Assembly: GCA_012861695.1 (NCBI GenBank)
Contig: JAAOOA010000158.1
Location: 186,001-250,000, forward strand
Direction of reading: 5' to 3'
From: Trematomus loennbergii
Lineage: Eukaryota; Chordata; Actinopteri; Perciformes; Nototheniidae
Length of the DNA: 64,000 nt
Shown: positions 1 to 15,000 of the stretch, one piece after another
Numbering within the stretch: the stretch's first letter is position 1
Layout of the letters: every line of letters starts with the position of its first letter
Notes under the pieces: generated by a model
Told to the model about the DNA's origin: nothing
The model's input: only the letters and a program-made list of their open reading frames with translations
The model's database searches: none
Made by a program: the position numbers and the translations under genes

Positions 1-489
1 CCCTATCAGAAACGTCGCTATCAGAAACAATGCGCGGCCTGTTTTGGAAGTCATATGGTCTTTGTTTACATTAGCATAGCTAGCACTCAGAGCTAACCTG
101 TACTGGAGAGAGCATGTGTAAAGAAGCAGGATGTTAAAGGAACTCACCTTGTGGTAAACCTGAGAGAGAAAAAGCATTTGAGCTCCATACTGTTTCAGAA
201 ATAATCTTTGATGTGGTTTGGAACATAATATGGCGTTAAATCACGGCAGCATTTAGCTGAGAATCTGGTAGAACTCTCCTGCATGAGCTCTCCTCTCTTA
301 TTTTTTTTATTTTTTTTTTAAACTACAGACACAGAATCAGCACTTTAGTAACAGGGCTGAAATAGAGGGGTTTGAGGCTAGAATGGGTGATCTGTTTGGT
401 ATCTTGAGTAAAACACTTCATTTATGTTATTATATAAGATCTGAGACCTATAATATATGCCTAACAATAGTATAACAGTAGACCTTTAA
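1..489. mobile_element. TTAA-type MITE, right part, cut by window edge
   Basis: Matches the right portion of the complete copy at 18990-19672 and ends ACCTTTAA with TTAA at 486-489. Confidence 0.6.
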
Positions 490-754
490 AGCTAAATGCT
501 AACATCAGCATGCTAACATGCTCCAATGACAATGCTGCCATCCTGGTGGTTAGCACGTTTATTGTTTACCACGTTTAACAATTCCTTTTAACGTGTTAGC
601 TGGCTGGCTAGCATTTGGTATAGGCCTATAGCAGTTACCACAATTAATAGCTTAAGATAAGTATAGGCCTGTTGTATATTGCATTACACACTGCTAACAT
701 GTGACAAAACAGGGACAATCTCGGCTAACAAATTGTTAAAATAACATTGTCCCC

Positions 755-1215
755 GCGGTGGAAAGTAATTAAATACATTTACTGAAGTATTGTACCTAAG
801 CACTATGTTGAAATGATTTTCTTTATTTTGAGAGCATCCATTTTATGCTACCTAAACCTTTACTCCACTACATTTATTTATCAGTTTTAGCTTCCATTTA
901 CATATAAACACTTGATATGACGTGATACAGTACTGTGCTACTTGACGACAAGAGTACTTGAAAAATTGCTTAACATTGAAATAGTGGGGATAAAAACCCA
1001 ATTATAATATTCTAAAATACTTTGCTAATTCAATCCTGTTAAAGGACAATTCTGCAATATGAGTACTTTTAGTTTGATATTGGAATTACAATTGACTGAT
1101 TCTTCTGTACTTCTACTCAAGTCACATTTTCAATTCCTAACTTTAACTTGTGATCAAGTTCATAGTACTTCTAGTTTTTCTTAAGTAGAGGATCTGAGTA
1201 CTTCTCCCAACATAC
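755..1215. repeat. Dispersed fish repeat, copy 1
   Basis: AT-rich repeat running from GGTGGAAAGTAATTAAATAC to GAGTACTTCTCCCAACA. Present again at 19929-20388, with fragments at 24060-24215 and around 37650 and 38176. Non-coding. Confidence 0.6.
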
Positions 1216-2489
1216 TTTGTTTCAAAGGTAAGACTTTAGTAGCACAAATGTTTAATTATTTGGTTATTCTAATAGGGACTTGAAGGCCTAAATTAGAGTT
1301 TATTAGACTAACTAGTCTGTTTGTTGTTGTAATACCTACTGGTCACCGGCAGAGGTCAATAATATTCACATTTTACTACACGCCTCATTGGGACCTGGAG
1401 TTAACTGAGACTAATGCTGGTTGGTAGAGTCTGACACTTTGGGGGTTACCAGTGAAAAGGTTTGATGGTTTATAAATAAATACACTTTAAAAAGGTTTTT
1501 CCTTTAACTTCTTTATTTCACAAATGTGTTTTTGTATACCAAACACATAGGCAATACAATGGAGTAATGATAACACAACAGCTAAGTGCTCTTTGATAGA
1601 AAAGACACTGCACACTCGAAAGGGCAAAACAGATGGATTAGACATACTCTATACAACTCAATATGAAAACATAAATGTATAATATGGGCAATGTGACAAA
1701 GGTTTGGTCAAAACATTAACATATAAAAAAAGACGAATCAAGAAAGATAATATTTGAAAATATTGATTAAATATTAGGCCGTGTTTGTGTGTGTAGGTTT
1801 GTACAGATGTAAAATAATAAAAACATAATCTAATTTCTTCTCCTTTTTTTGTCTTCATTATTTTATATTTTCCCAACTTCACTAATATTATAACCTTTTG
1901 ACTACAACATGTATACACAATGAAGGAATGCTATAAATATGATAGGCATTCTTGATGATGGATGTTAGCAATGCACATATACTGTGGTAAAATGTGTTTA
2001 TATTTACAGTATAACAAGTTGCAATCTACTCATGCCTGTAAATCTCCTGCTGTCTGTGACTGCTGACTCCTACCTGCCACTAACAATGAAACTCTCATAT
2101 TTGAAGGTAAATGTTTCCTCTTCAAAGTTTCACTTCCTTCTGTTTCCATCCAGGTCAGTCTCCCTCTGGTTTAAAGCAGCAGAAGAAAAGCATGAGCAAA
2201 CGTTAGTGAGTTATTTCTCAGTAAGGGACCTGAGTAGTTGTTTTGAGTTTGTTTTTCGACACATGTAGCTTCTTATTGGCCTTTTTACTGCCATCCTATT
2301 TGTGTTAAAGTCCTTGCTGAAATTACAGGAGGCGTATTGGGTCAAACTTGGTAATGTGACTAAACTGCTATTTTTAAATCCAGGGTGAAGACACACACTG
2401 CACTGTAACTTGTATTTTATTTATGTCTTCTTTTATATAAGCATGTTTATTTTATTCTCTTTGCTTTTTAATGACTGTTTTAAATGGCA

Positions 2490-2612
2490 TTATATAATGT
2501 GTTGCTGATTCACTATTTCTGAATGCTCTTAATGATTTTCATTTTTGTAAAGCACTCTGAATAGCCTTGTGTTGAAAGGTGCTATATGAATAAACTGGCT
2601 TTGTTGAATACT
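2490..2612 (+). repeat. Retroposon 3' tail-like sequence
   Basis: Contains AAAGCACTCTGAATAGCC followed by GTGCTATATGAATAAACTGG, the kind of tail carried by fish LINE/SINE elements. The copy at 22070-22140 comes with the segmental duplication. Confidence 0.45.
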
Positions 2613-2912
2613 CTATGCTGATTGGACGATTTTAAACATTCTGAGGTCTGCTCTTTTTTTGCTTTGGTCGCTCTGATCAAGGGACTAAGTGCCGTCAAAT
2701 CAATACGCCGATGGAAGTCCGGTCAATTTAACGTCAGCAATGGACAAAAAGTACATGTTTTCCTCCGTCAGAAAACGTTGGTATTAAACATTAAGGCATT
2801 TTGAAAGACCTATAACGTCTAAGGTTTGAACATATATGTCTACACAAATAGATAGGAATTAACTAAAAGATGACTTAACAGCACATGCTGCTGACTGATA
2901 GCTGGCTGACCT

Positions 2913-3008
2913 TCAGACCAGGTCCTCCTGCTCCTCTGGTTCTTCTGTCTGTTCTGCAGAGACCATGTTCAGGTCTGAGACGTTAGTATAATCAGGATCA
3001 GACTCCAA
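2913..3008 (-). CDS. Locus A tail exon with one tyrosine, and stop
   Basis: 96 nt including TGA. It reads LESDPDYTNVSDLNMVSAEQ and ends acidic (EEPEEQEDLV). The lone tyrosine is in D-Y-T-N-V, a Y-x-x-V motif whose -2 residue is Pro, so it is not a strict ITIM. Confidence 0.85.
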   Translation of the reverse strand: MESDPDYTNVSDLNMVSAEQTEEPEEQEDLV

Positions 3009-6000
3009 CTGAAGAGTAGAGACAAGAAAAGATGAACGTTCAAGTCCTTTGGATACAATTAAACCTTTCAATAAAAGAAAGACTGTTTTATATATTTCTC
3101 TTTTGTTACGAATGACAGGAGGATTAGTACATATTGGTAATTGTATATCAAGAAGCAAGGCATATTTATATTCTCCTTGTGAACACAATTATTAACAATT
3201 ATGTAATATCACTTTGCTGGAGTTGGATCTGTCACTGTCTCACCTCCACAGTCTCTATGGGTTCATTCGCTTCAGAGGTGGAGCTCACAGTCTTCTTCTT
3301 CCTGAATTGTGTTCAAACATAGTCAGATAAATAAGTAAAAGTTTTACTCTTAAAGGTAGGGTAGGTAATTTGGAGAAACCAGCTCGAGATCGCTAGAATT
3401 TGAAAATACACAGCCGGAAAAAATCGGCCACTTCCTTATAGAGACCCTCCTTCAACACACACGAACGCGCACATGACCAATGAGGGCACGAGATAAGTTT
3501 GTGCACAGATGGAAGGCTGACAGGCAGGTAGGCCATCCAGTTATTTTAGCCCGGCCGGCTAAAATGATTGGTCGTGCTTTTTACAGTACTACGGCTTCCA
3601 CAGATGACATTTTTTCATGGATTTTTTGTCAAAGCACTTAAGATATTCATTGCTATCGGGATGTTAAGAGCATTCCATGGAATATAACAAAAAGTGTATC
3701 TCGAGCCAGTTTCTCAAACTTACCTACCCCACCTTTAATTACCCCAAATGATAAAAGTCAATGCAGAAGTTGAATAGTCTCACCTCATCCAGAGACAGAC
3801 AAGGAGCAGAGGAATCAGCACCAGAACCACCACAGAGAACCTGGTGATGTTCACGATCATTGGGGATGTATCTAGAAAAGGAGGTAAACAGTTGTCAGAT
3901 ACTTTAACTGTGAGTGGGATCCAGGAACCCCTCAACAAACACACGCCTGTTTGCTATCCTGGCTCCACACTGGTAGAAGGAGTTCCCCATTGCTATCAGA
4001 ACAGCAGAAAGTCTACACATCGTGCATTATAGACTGAAAACCAAATCTGTGTCCACTGAACCTAGGACATTACATTCTTTAAACTTCCCATTTCGGTCAC
4101 CTTTTCACTTCCTGGCTTTGTGTTTTCCCGCCTGTGTGTTTGTCCGCCCCATCCTGATTATTTAACCTGCTACCCTTGTGTTTTTGAAGAAGATTCAACA
4201 TTCTGTTAGTATTTAAGTCCTGGTCTCCTGTTAGTCTTTGTCAGATCTTTGTATGTTGCTATATCCTCAGGGTTGATTGCACTTATAGTAAGTTGCTCTG
4301 GACAAAGTGTGAGCTAAACGTAATGAAATATAAAGAAAATATTTCTAACAGTTTCCCTCGATTCAATCTCTAGTTAAACTCACTCAGTGTTGACATGTAT
4401 GGATGTGGAGTTTATCTTGTCCTATTTAAGCTCTATTAATTTAAATAACAAATTGGTTATGGCTTTGTGAGGCTGTATTTTAGACTTTGAAGATGTCCGG
4501 ACAAATGGATGTTTTAAGGTTTGAATCTGGGTCCAAAAGCTGCATTAAAACTGCAAAAAATCTCCTAAAGCTGCAGCAGATGGTGAATGTGAAGGAGGGA
4601 CTGTTGTAGAAATGATGTCCAGAGATAGTAACAGTAAATTGCATCTTGGCTCTTCAAAGAACTGTAGTCGTTCGGAGACTTTTCTACATGTATGATATTA
4701 ACTTGGAAGTTGCTGTGCCTCTTGGGATATCCTGTGGGGCGAAATGACTTACCTCCTGCCACAACAATCAGATTTAAGGTGGAGTTACTACGTCCTAACT
4801 TGTTCTGGGCTTCACAGGAATAACTCCCACTGTGTTCAGCTCTGAAGTCAGTGATGGTGAAGATTTGTCCTGAAGCTTTTGGAGAGTCTGCATTCTCCCT
4901 GTACCAGATGTAGTTAGCTGCTGGGTTAGCATCACTGCTACAGGTCAGAGTCACTGAACTGCCCTCCTCTATCTCAGCAGAGGGACTCACTGACACAGAG
5001 GGAGGCTTTGGAGGATCTGGAAGAGAATGTGTAGAAGTGTATTTTTAGTAAAGTAGATCTACTAATTCCCCACTTGATATCATCAAGGTGTGCAGAAGGG
5101 GCCCAACTTGGCAGTGGAAACTACCATCTACGGCAAAAAAGCCTACATATTGCTGGATATATCCACTTGAGGCCTTTTTTTGACCTGAGCACTGCAATTT
5201 AGATTGTGTACCATGCAATATTTTAGGAGATTGATAAGATCGTTAGTCGATCAATCTATTAGCAGCAAACACATGTTCTTGATCCTACGATGTGTACTTT
5301 GTTCCTGCAAAGATTGTGCCACTTACATTAGCTCGAGTCGTTGAAAGCCACCATTTATTTGATTGAAACATTGGTTTACTCTCTCAGCAGACATAAGTGG
5401 ACCAAACAAATAAAACGAGAAAAATGTTTTTACATAAAGAAAGCCAAGTAGGCAAATCACGGAGTAACTTATGAAGAGCTCATAATTTACCTTAATGGGT
5501 TTATATATATATTTAATCATTTATTTACCAGGGACAATGCACAGTAATGAACACTTAAAACATTCAAATGTGTGAAGCGTAACAGTGCCAGATTTAGCTT
5601 TGAGCTAATTACCATCCGCAGTCCCTCACATAAAACATTTAAGAAAATTACATTTTACAAACATAACAAAAATTAAATACATGATATGCAAAAAGTGGAA
5701 AAGTGCAAGAGCAGCATACACAAGTATTTATGACATGATAATTAAATATAGCAGCAACGACATGTAAAGTGCAAGAGAAGATACAACGAGATACCTAAAG
5801 TGCAAGAGAAGATACAAGAGATACCTAAAGTGCAAGTGTTAAATATATTGTGATTATAGTTTTTGTGTTTTAGTGTCTGGGGTATAGAGTTATGAGTAAG
5901 TGATGTTAGTGCACTGAGGCAGGACAACATGCACCACGTGTTGAAACTGTAAACTTTAACATTATTTCTTAGACAAAATTAAAAATATAGAAATAAATAT

Positions 6001-9000
6001 TAGAGGATGTGGTACATAAAAGGGGATATATCCAGTCTCTGATTGTGTTACGTTATTATGAGAGTGCTCTCATACTTGTTTGATTCTGAAATTATATATT
6101 TATATAATTGTCCGCATCTGTAGCCTGTTATTGTCTCATCATACCACACTGTGAATGAATCAAAGTAAATATATAAGTGGTCATGAACACATCTGTCCAT
6201 CAGACAGAGGGCTGCTGTGCCTCCTGTCATCATTAATGGACGTCTCTTTAAAATGACCGCTCAGAGGAGAGGAGTTCTCATTTCTCTAACCGCCTGCTGC
6301 TTCCCCTCCTCTCTCCTCGGCTCCCCTCCTCGACTCCTCCGCTCGCATCTCGGGCGGGACTAAGTCTCGAGGATAGGAGTCGAGGAGGGGACATTAGAGA
6401 ATTGAGAAGCCTTTAGAGTCTATTTTTAAGTATTGGACTGCTAATTCCTTTCAAAAGTCGTCATCAAAACATTGATTGCTTCCTGTATGTTGCACCTGCT
6501 ATATCTCTCCTCATTGACAGAAGGAAAGCATCATCTCTGCAGAAATGTCTAGATATTTATCAAAGCTACAACAGCAACTGAACAACATGTATTTAAAGTT
6601 ATGTTGAGGACTGCAGGACGATAGAGGAAGTTCAACACAGCGATGAATTGGCAATTATTTAAAGCATGAGTTGTTTGTTAATGTAGGTACTGTATGTACA
6701 GTCATTATTTCCATCCATACAGACATAGTGTTACCATGCTAAATGGTGCTGTATTTCTAAAGTGTTTAAACTATCTTACAATATAAATGTAGATGTACAG
6801 TACGTCTCACAGAGAGGAGGAAGACAACAAATCCACTCGCTGCTGCAGTTCAACTCATAGCTGCTGCTTTGTTTTTTCATCCTTAAATTATCTTGTGGGC
6901 TCTCATCATGATTACATTACGTTGCAGGAGCTGCTGTTTTTACTGAGCTTGCAAAATCTAAATGTTCTCATCTTGCACCTGCAACCTTGAATGACATGAA
7001 GAACAATTTAAAGCTAACCTAATTTATGATATCTTTCTTTGTGGGGTGTCTTGGTGCCTAGAGGTTTTACTGTTATTGTTGATATTTAGTTTTGTTTGTA
7101 ACTTCTTTATTCAAATGAGGTCTCCACCTAAATCTATGTCTTCTGTATGTCTCTTTACCTAAGATGGCTTATTTACTGGACTGTCGTTAAGCTTTCTTTT
7201 TCGATATATAACTGCGGCATCTGCATTCAGATTCAGAAGAATCCTCTGAAATTGTCATTGTAATGTCAGTGTGTGTGTGTATGAGTAAACTCACACACTG
7301 CAGGAGAGGGGAAGACTTCATGTCCTTCCAGAGCACATGAGATCCTGTCTGTGAGTTGAAACCAGCCTTTATAAGAAGATCTCGTTTTTTGAGGATTTTC
7401 TTGTTGTTCTTGAACCAGATGTAGGAAACACCAGCTGGACTGCAGCTGCTGTGACACTCCAGCTCTGCATAGGTATCAGACTGCTGGACTGTTGCTGTGA
7501 TCACCTGCACCTGCGGAGCTGGATATGAGAAAAATAAACATGACACAATATTATATCACTTGGTCCAGCGGTTTATTCTGGGTTTGTTATGTAAGGGGCT
7601 CTTGTCGTCAGGGGTGGGGGGCTGACAGATGAAGAGCACAGTCTTTTTTAATAGTCACATTAAACTGTTATTCATTACATCTTAAAATATTGCAATATAA
7701 ACACCTTTTCCGATATCAAAACTTTCCCTTAACTTCTCTAAGTGCCATTTTCTTACCATTTCCTTGTAATCAAGCTAAAGGAAAGTGAAATGCAACTACA
7801 AGTGACTGAATACACCTTATCAAGCAGGACCATGGGGAAAGTGATAATCATAATTATATATCATAATTATTTTTGTGTAAGTGACAAAACATTAAGAAAC
7901 GGCGCACTGCTCTGACTTCCATGTTGTGCCACAATCGTGCTAACTTAAAAACTAGGTATGCACCTTATTAGAACAAACTGAAATTGCAATTTCTCTTTTT
8001 ATTGCAATACTTAAGAATTACAGAAAACTTGTATATTGTACAAATGTGAGGTCCAAACATCTCTAACGCTGGCTGGTGTATGGCTGTTGGTTTAGGAAGA
8101 ATTTGATATGCAGCAATGTAAACTTTTGTTTCGTAAACATATTCATTGTTGAATAGCTGCGAGGCTGATGACGTGGGAGCGAGGACTGTATTTGAAGGTA
8201 TAAAGTGTAGGTGTATTTTCATCAGTGAGTGTTGATCAGTACCTGTGACAGTCAGAGTTGTTCCAGGTAAATCACTCCTCCATTCAAAGCTTGGTGTTTT
8301 GAATGTGAAGAGATACTGAGCTGAATCTGAGTCTCTCAGGTCAGAGATCCTCAGAGTGGAGCGTCCTCTCTCTGTTTCAAGGATCTGAACACGACCTGCA
8401 TACTGGGAGTCTTCACTAAGGTCCTCAGGTTGAGAGGGATTCTGTCCCTGATGACTACGCTCAGGAATGAACCAGAACTTTGATGTAATACAGTCATTAC
8501 TGGTGTACGTGCAGGAAATGTCCACTGATGATCCTTTGGGGGCACAGATACTTCCTTCAGTGTAAGTCAGTGTGTTGCTGTCTCGACCAGTGACACCTGA
8601 AACATTCAAACTGAATTTTAAACCATTGTTTTACCAGAGTTGATGAGAAGTCACAAACCCATACAGTTAGCTATGGCTTCCACTAGATGGTGTTATGTTA
8701 GAATAAGGTAGTGAAGTGAACTCACACACTGAAGGGAGGGAGAGTCCTCATATCCTTTCAAAGCACAGGAATAGCTGTCTAGATAATTAAAGTCGACCTG
8801 AAGAGAAGATGTTCCTGACAGAGTGTTTCCTCCGTTCTTGTACCAGACGTAATCATTATCAGGTACAACACAACTGCTCTGACACTTCAGGTTTGCTCTG
8901 CTAGAATATTTGCGTTCCACCTGCACCGAGAGATCTGTATTTGTGAAGAAGGAACAGGAAGGTTATTTAAGACAACACTCTCAACATTCATGTATTTAAA

Positions 9001-12000
9001 AACACATCACATTTATATTATTGTTTTCTTAATGTTGAACATTTAGAACTGATTGGTGTTACCTGTGAGAGACAAAGTGACTCCAGATGAACCAGTATAT
9101 TTTCCATCTGCTTGGTTTGTTTCGATCCTGAACCTGTACTCAGCTGAGTCGCTCTCTCTCAGGTTTCTGATTCTCAGAGTGCAGATATTGTTTTCACAGA
9201 GATTCTCTACACGACCTGAATACTCTGAGTCTGTGGTCAGATCTACAGGTTCACCATCTTTCTGTTTAGTGAACCAGAATGTTTCATAACTGTGTTAACT
9301 CCGCCTCTCCATGTAGATGGGTATGTGTAGCTGCAGCTTATCTCCACTGTTGATCCTTTCACTGCACAGATCTCAGTAGAAGAGAAAGTCACTCCCCACT
9401 CATTCTGACCCTGAAACCACTGTAACACAGAGCACATCAGAAACTAGAATCAGAGTCATAACAACATCAAATACCAGACTTTCATTTGTAGTGTTGATGT
9501 TTCAGTCCACATTTCTCTAAACTACTTATCCACATGCGCCTTGGGCAAACTCAGCAAAACTCAGTATTAAATGTTTTCTTACATTGTTCATATTTTAATA
9601 ATTTACCTTAATGGGTTAAATATATTGTGATTATAGTTTTAGTGTTTTAGGGTCTGAGGTATAGAGTTATGAGTAAGTGATGTTAGTGCACTGAGCAGGA
9701 CAACATGCACCCTGTGTTGAACCTGTAAACTTTAACACATTATTTCTTAGACAACATTTCAAATAAATAAAAACATATTAGAGGGTGTGGTACATAAAAT
9801 AGAGTTTTCTTTGCGATGTTGAGTATTTCTCTGTGGAAAGGCTACTGCAGGGTTTGAATGGAAACTTTAAAGAAAAGCAGAACTTTGACGCGTGTAAAAC
9901 TAAGATAACAAATTACTGACAGAGAGTTTATTTTTAAGCATTGGACTGCTAATTGCTTTCAAAAGTAGACACCAACCCACAAACATGATTACTTCCTGTA
10001 TGTTGCACCTGCTATATCTCTCCTCATTGACAGAAGGAAAGCATCATCTCTGCAGAAATGTCTAGATATTTATCAAAGCTACAATAGCAACTGAACAACA
10101 TGTATTTAAAGTTATGTTGAGGACTGCAGGACGATAGAGGAAGTTCAACACAGCGATGAATTGGCAATTATTTAAAGCATGTGTTGTTTGTTAATGTAGG
10201 TACTGTATGTAGAGTCATTATTTCCATCCATACAGACATAGTGTTAGCATGCTAAATGGTGCTGTATTTCTAAAGTGTTTAAACTATCTTACAATATAAA
10301 TGTAGATACAGTACGTCTCACAGAGAGGAGGAACACATCAAATCCACTCGCTGCTGCAGTTCAACTCATAGCTGCTGCTTTTTCACCTCCTTAAATTATC
10401 TTGTGGGCTCTCATCATGATTACATTACGTTGCAGGAGCTGTCTGTTTTTACTGAGCTTGCCAAATCAACATATTCTCATCTTGCACCTGCAACCTTGAA
10501 TGACATGAAGAACAATTTAAAGCTAACCTCATTTATGATATCTTTCTTTGTGGGGTGTCTTGGTGCCTAGAGGATTTTCTGTTATTGTTGATTTTTAGTT
10601 TTGTTTTTAATTCTTCTTTATTTAAAATGAGGTCTCCACCGAAATCTAAATCATCTGTATGTCTCTTTACCTAAGATGGCTTATTTACTGACTGTCGTTA
10701 AGCTTTCTTTTTCGATATATAACTGCGGCATCTGCATTCAGATTCAGAAGAATCCTCTGAAATTGTCATTGTAATGTCAGTGTGTGTGTGTATGAGTAAA
10801 CTCACACACTGCAGGAGAGGGGAAGCCTTCATGTCCTTCCAGAGCACATGAGATCCTGTCTGTGAGTTGAAACCAGCCTTTATAAGAAGAAATCGTTGTT
10901 GTGGGGATTTCTTGTTGTTCTTGAACCAGATGTAGGAAACACCAGCTGGACTGCAGCTGCTGTGACACTCCAGCTCTGCATAGGTATCAGACTGCTGGAC
11001 TGTTGCTGTGATCACCTGCACCTGCAGAGCTGGATATGAGAAAAATAAACATTTGAAATGACACAATATTATATCACTTGGTCCAGCGGTTAATTTGGGA
11101 TTTGTTATGTAAGGGGTGGGGGGCTCATAGATGAAGAGAACAATCTTTTTTAATAGTCCCCTTAAACTGTTTACATCTTAAAATATTGGAATATACACTC
11201 AATATATATTCAAAACGCTCCCTCAACTTCTCTAAGTGCCATTTTCAATTACCATTTCCTTGTAATCAAGCTAAAGAAAAGTGAAATGAAACTACAAGTG
11301 ACTGAATACACCTTACCAAGCAGGATCATGGGAAAGTGATAATCATAATTATATATCATAATTATTGTGACATAAACATTAAGTAACGGCGCACTGCTCT
11401 GACTTCCAATGTTAGCCACAATCGTGCTAACTTAAAAACTAGGGATGCACCTTATTAGAAAAAAACTGAAATTGCAATTTCACTTTTTATTGTAATACTT
11501 AGTAGAATTACAGAAAACTTGTGAGGTTAGATTAATCTTGTAAAACGTGTATTGTATACAAATGTGAGTTCCAAACAACTCTAACGCTGGCTGATGTAGG
11601 CTGTTGGTTTAAGAAGAATTTAATATGCAGCAATGTAAACTTTTGTTTCGTAAACATATTCATTGTTGAATAGCTGCGAGGCTGATGACGTGAGAGCGAG
11701 GACTGTATTGAAGGTATAAAGTGTAGGTGTATTTCATCAGTGTGTGTTGATCAGTACCTGTGACAGTCAGAGTTGTTCCAGGTAAATCACTCCTCCATTC
11801 AAAGCTTGATGTTTTGAATGTGAAGCGATACTGAGCTGAATCTGAGTCTCTCAGGTCAGAGATCTTCAGAGTGGAGCGTCCTCTCTCTGTTTCAAGGATC
11901 TGAACACGACTTGCATACTGGGAGTCTTCACTAAGGTCCTCAGGTTGAGAGGGATTCTGTCCCTGATGACTACGCTCAGGAATGAACCAGAACTTTGATG

Positions 12001-15000
12001 TAATACAGTCATTACTGGTGTACGTGCAGGAAATGTCCACTGATGATCCTTTGGGGCACAGATACTTCCCTTCAGTGTAAGTCAGTGTGTTGCTGTCTCG
12101 ACCAGTGACACCTGAAACATTCAAACTGAATTTTAAACCATTGTTTTACCAGAGTTGATGAGAAAGTCACAAACCCATACAGTTAGCTATGGCTTCCACT
12201 AGATGGTGTTATGTTAGAATAAGGTAGTGAAGTGAACTCACACACTGAAGGGGAGGGAGAGTCCTCATATCCTTTCAAGCACAGGAATAGCTGTCTAGAT
12301 AATTAAAGTCGACCTGAAGAGAAGATGTTCCTGACAGAGTGTTTCCTCCGTTCTTGTACCAGACGTAATCATTATCAGGTACAACACAACTGCTCTGACA
12401 CTTCAGGTTTGCTCTGCTAGAATATTTGCGTTCCACCTGCACCGAGAGATCTGTATTTGTGAAGAAGGAACAGGAAGGTTATTTAAGACAACACTCTCAA
12501 CATTCATGTATTTAAAAACACATCACATTTATATTATTGTTTTCTTAATGTTGAACATTTAGAACTGATTGGTGTACCTGTGAGAGACAAAGTGACTCCA
12601 GATGAACCAGTATATTTTCCATCTGCTTGGTTTGTTTCGATCCTGAACTGTACTCAGCTGAGTCGCTCTCTCTCAGGTTTCTGATTCTCAGAGTGCAGAT
12701 ATGTTTTCACAGAGATTCTCTACACGACCTGAATACTCTGAGTCTGTGGTCAGATCTACAGGTTCACCATCTTTCTGTTTAGTGAACCAGAATGTTTTCA
12801 TAACTGTGTTAACTCCGCCTCTCCATGTAGATGGTATGTGTAGCTGCAGCTTATCTCCATGTTGATCCTTTCACTGCACAGATCTCAGTAGAAGAGAAAG
12901 TCACTCCCCACTCATTCTGACCCTGAACCACTGTAACACAGAGCACATCAGAAACTAGAATCAGAGTCATAACAACATCAAATACCAGACTTTCATTTGT
13001 AGTGTTGATGTTTCAGTCCACATTTCTCTAAACTATTATCCACATGCGCCTTGGGCAAACTCAGCAAAACTCAGTATTAAATGTTTTTCTTACATTGTTC
13101 ATATTTTAATAATTTACCTTAATGGGTTAAATATATTGTGATTATAGTTTTAGTGTTTTTAGGGTCTGAGGTATAGAGTTATGAGTAAGTGATGTTAGTG
13201 CACTGAGGCAGGACAACATGCACCTGTGTTGAACCTGTAAACTTTAACACATTATTTCTTAGACAACATTTCAAATAAATAAAAACATATTAGAGGGTGT
13301 GGTACATAAAATAGAGTTTTCTTTGCGATGTTGAGTATTTCTCTGTGGAAAGGCTACTGCAGGGTTTGAATGGAAACTTTAAAGAAAAGCAGAACTTGAC
13401 GCGTGTAAAAACTAGATAAACAAATTACTGACAGAGAGTTTATTTTTAAGCATTGGACTGCTAATTGCTTTCAAAAGTAGACACCAACCCACAAACATTG
13501 ATTACTTCCTGTATGTTGCACCTGCTATATCTCTCCTCATTGACAGAAGGAAAGCATCATCTCTGCAGAAATGTCTAGATATTTATCAAAGCTACAATAG
13601 CAACTGAACAACATGTATTTAAAGTTAGTTGAGGACTGCAGGACGATAGAGGAAGTTCAACACAGCGATGAATTGGCAATTATTTAAAGCATGTTTGTTT
13701 GTTAATGTAGGTACTGTATGTAGAGTCATTATTTCCATCCATACAGACATAGTGTTAGCATGCTAAATGGTGCTGTATTTCTAAAGTGTTTAAACTATCT
13801 TACAAATAAATGTAGATACAGTAGTACTTCACAGAGAGGAGAACACATCAAATCCACTCGCTGCTGCAGTTCAACTCATAGCTGCTGCTTTTTCACCTCC
13901 TTAAATTATCTTGTGGGCTCTCATCATGATTACATTACGTTGCAGGAGCTGTCTGTTTTTACTGAGCTTGCCAAATCAACATATTCTCATCTTGCACCTG
14001 CAACCTTGAATGACTGAAGAACAATTTAAAGCTAACCTCATTTATGATATCTTTCTTGTGGGGTGTCTTGGTGCCTAGAGGATTTTCTGTTATTGTTGAT
14101 TTTTAGTTTTGTTTTTAATTCTTCTTTATTTAAAATGAGGTCTCCACCGAAATCTAAATCATCTGTATGTCTCTTTACCTAAGATGGCTTATTTACTGAC
14201 TGTCGTTAAGCTTTCTTTTTCGATATATAAACTGCGGCATCTGCATTCAGATTCAGAAGAATCCTCTGAAATTGTCATTGTAATGTCAGTGTGTGTGTGT
14301 ATGAGTAAACTCACACACTGCAGGAGAGGGGAAGCCTTCATGTCCTTCCAGAGCACATGAGATCCTGTCTGTGAGTTGAAACCAGCCTTTATAAGAAGAA
14401 ATCGTTGTTGTGGGGATTTTCTTGTTGTTCTTGAACCAGATGTAGGAAACACCAGCTGGACTGCAGCTGCTGTGACACTCCAGCTCTGCATAGGTATCAG
14501 ACTGCTGGACTGTTGCTGTGATCACCTGCACCGCATGAGCTGGATATGAGAAAAATAAACATTTGAAATGACACAATATTATATCACTTGGTCCAGCGGT
14601 TAATTTGGGATTTGTTTATGTAAGGGGTGGGGGGCTCATAGATGAAGAGAACAATCTTTTTTAATAGTCCCCTTAAACTGTTTACATCTTAAAATATTGG
14701 AATATACACTCAATATATATTCAAAACGCTCCCTCAACTTCTCTAAGTGCCATTTTCAATTACCATTTCCTTGTAATCAAGCTAAAGAAAAGTGAAATGA
14801 AACTACAAGTGACTGAATACCCTTACCAAGCAGGATCATGGGGGAAAGTGATAATCATAATTTATATCATAATTATTGTGACATAAACATTAAGTAACGG
14901 CGCACTGCTCTGACTTCCAATGTTAGCCACAATCGTGCTAACTTAAAAAACTAGGGATGCACCTTATTAGAAAAAAACTGAAATTGCAATTTCACTTTTA

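Larger units (their letters stand above)
1..5493. repeat. Segmental duplication, copy A
   Basis: Aligns by eye with 19197-26121 over its whole length, including the last four exons of the gene and the 3' flank. Differences are single bases and separate transposon insertions: a MITE at 3350 only in A, and a hAT at 23513 and a short retroposon at 23133 only in B. Similarity stops at about 5493 against 26121. Confidence 0.85.
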
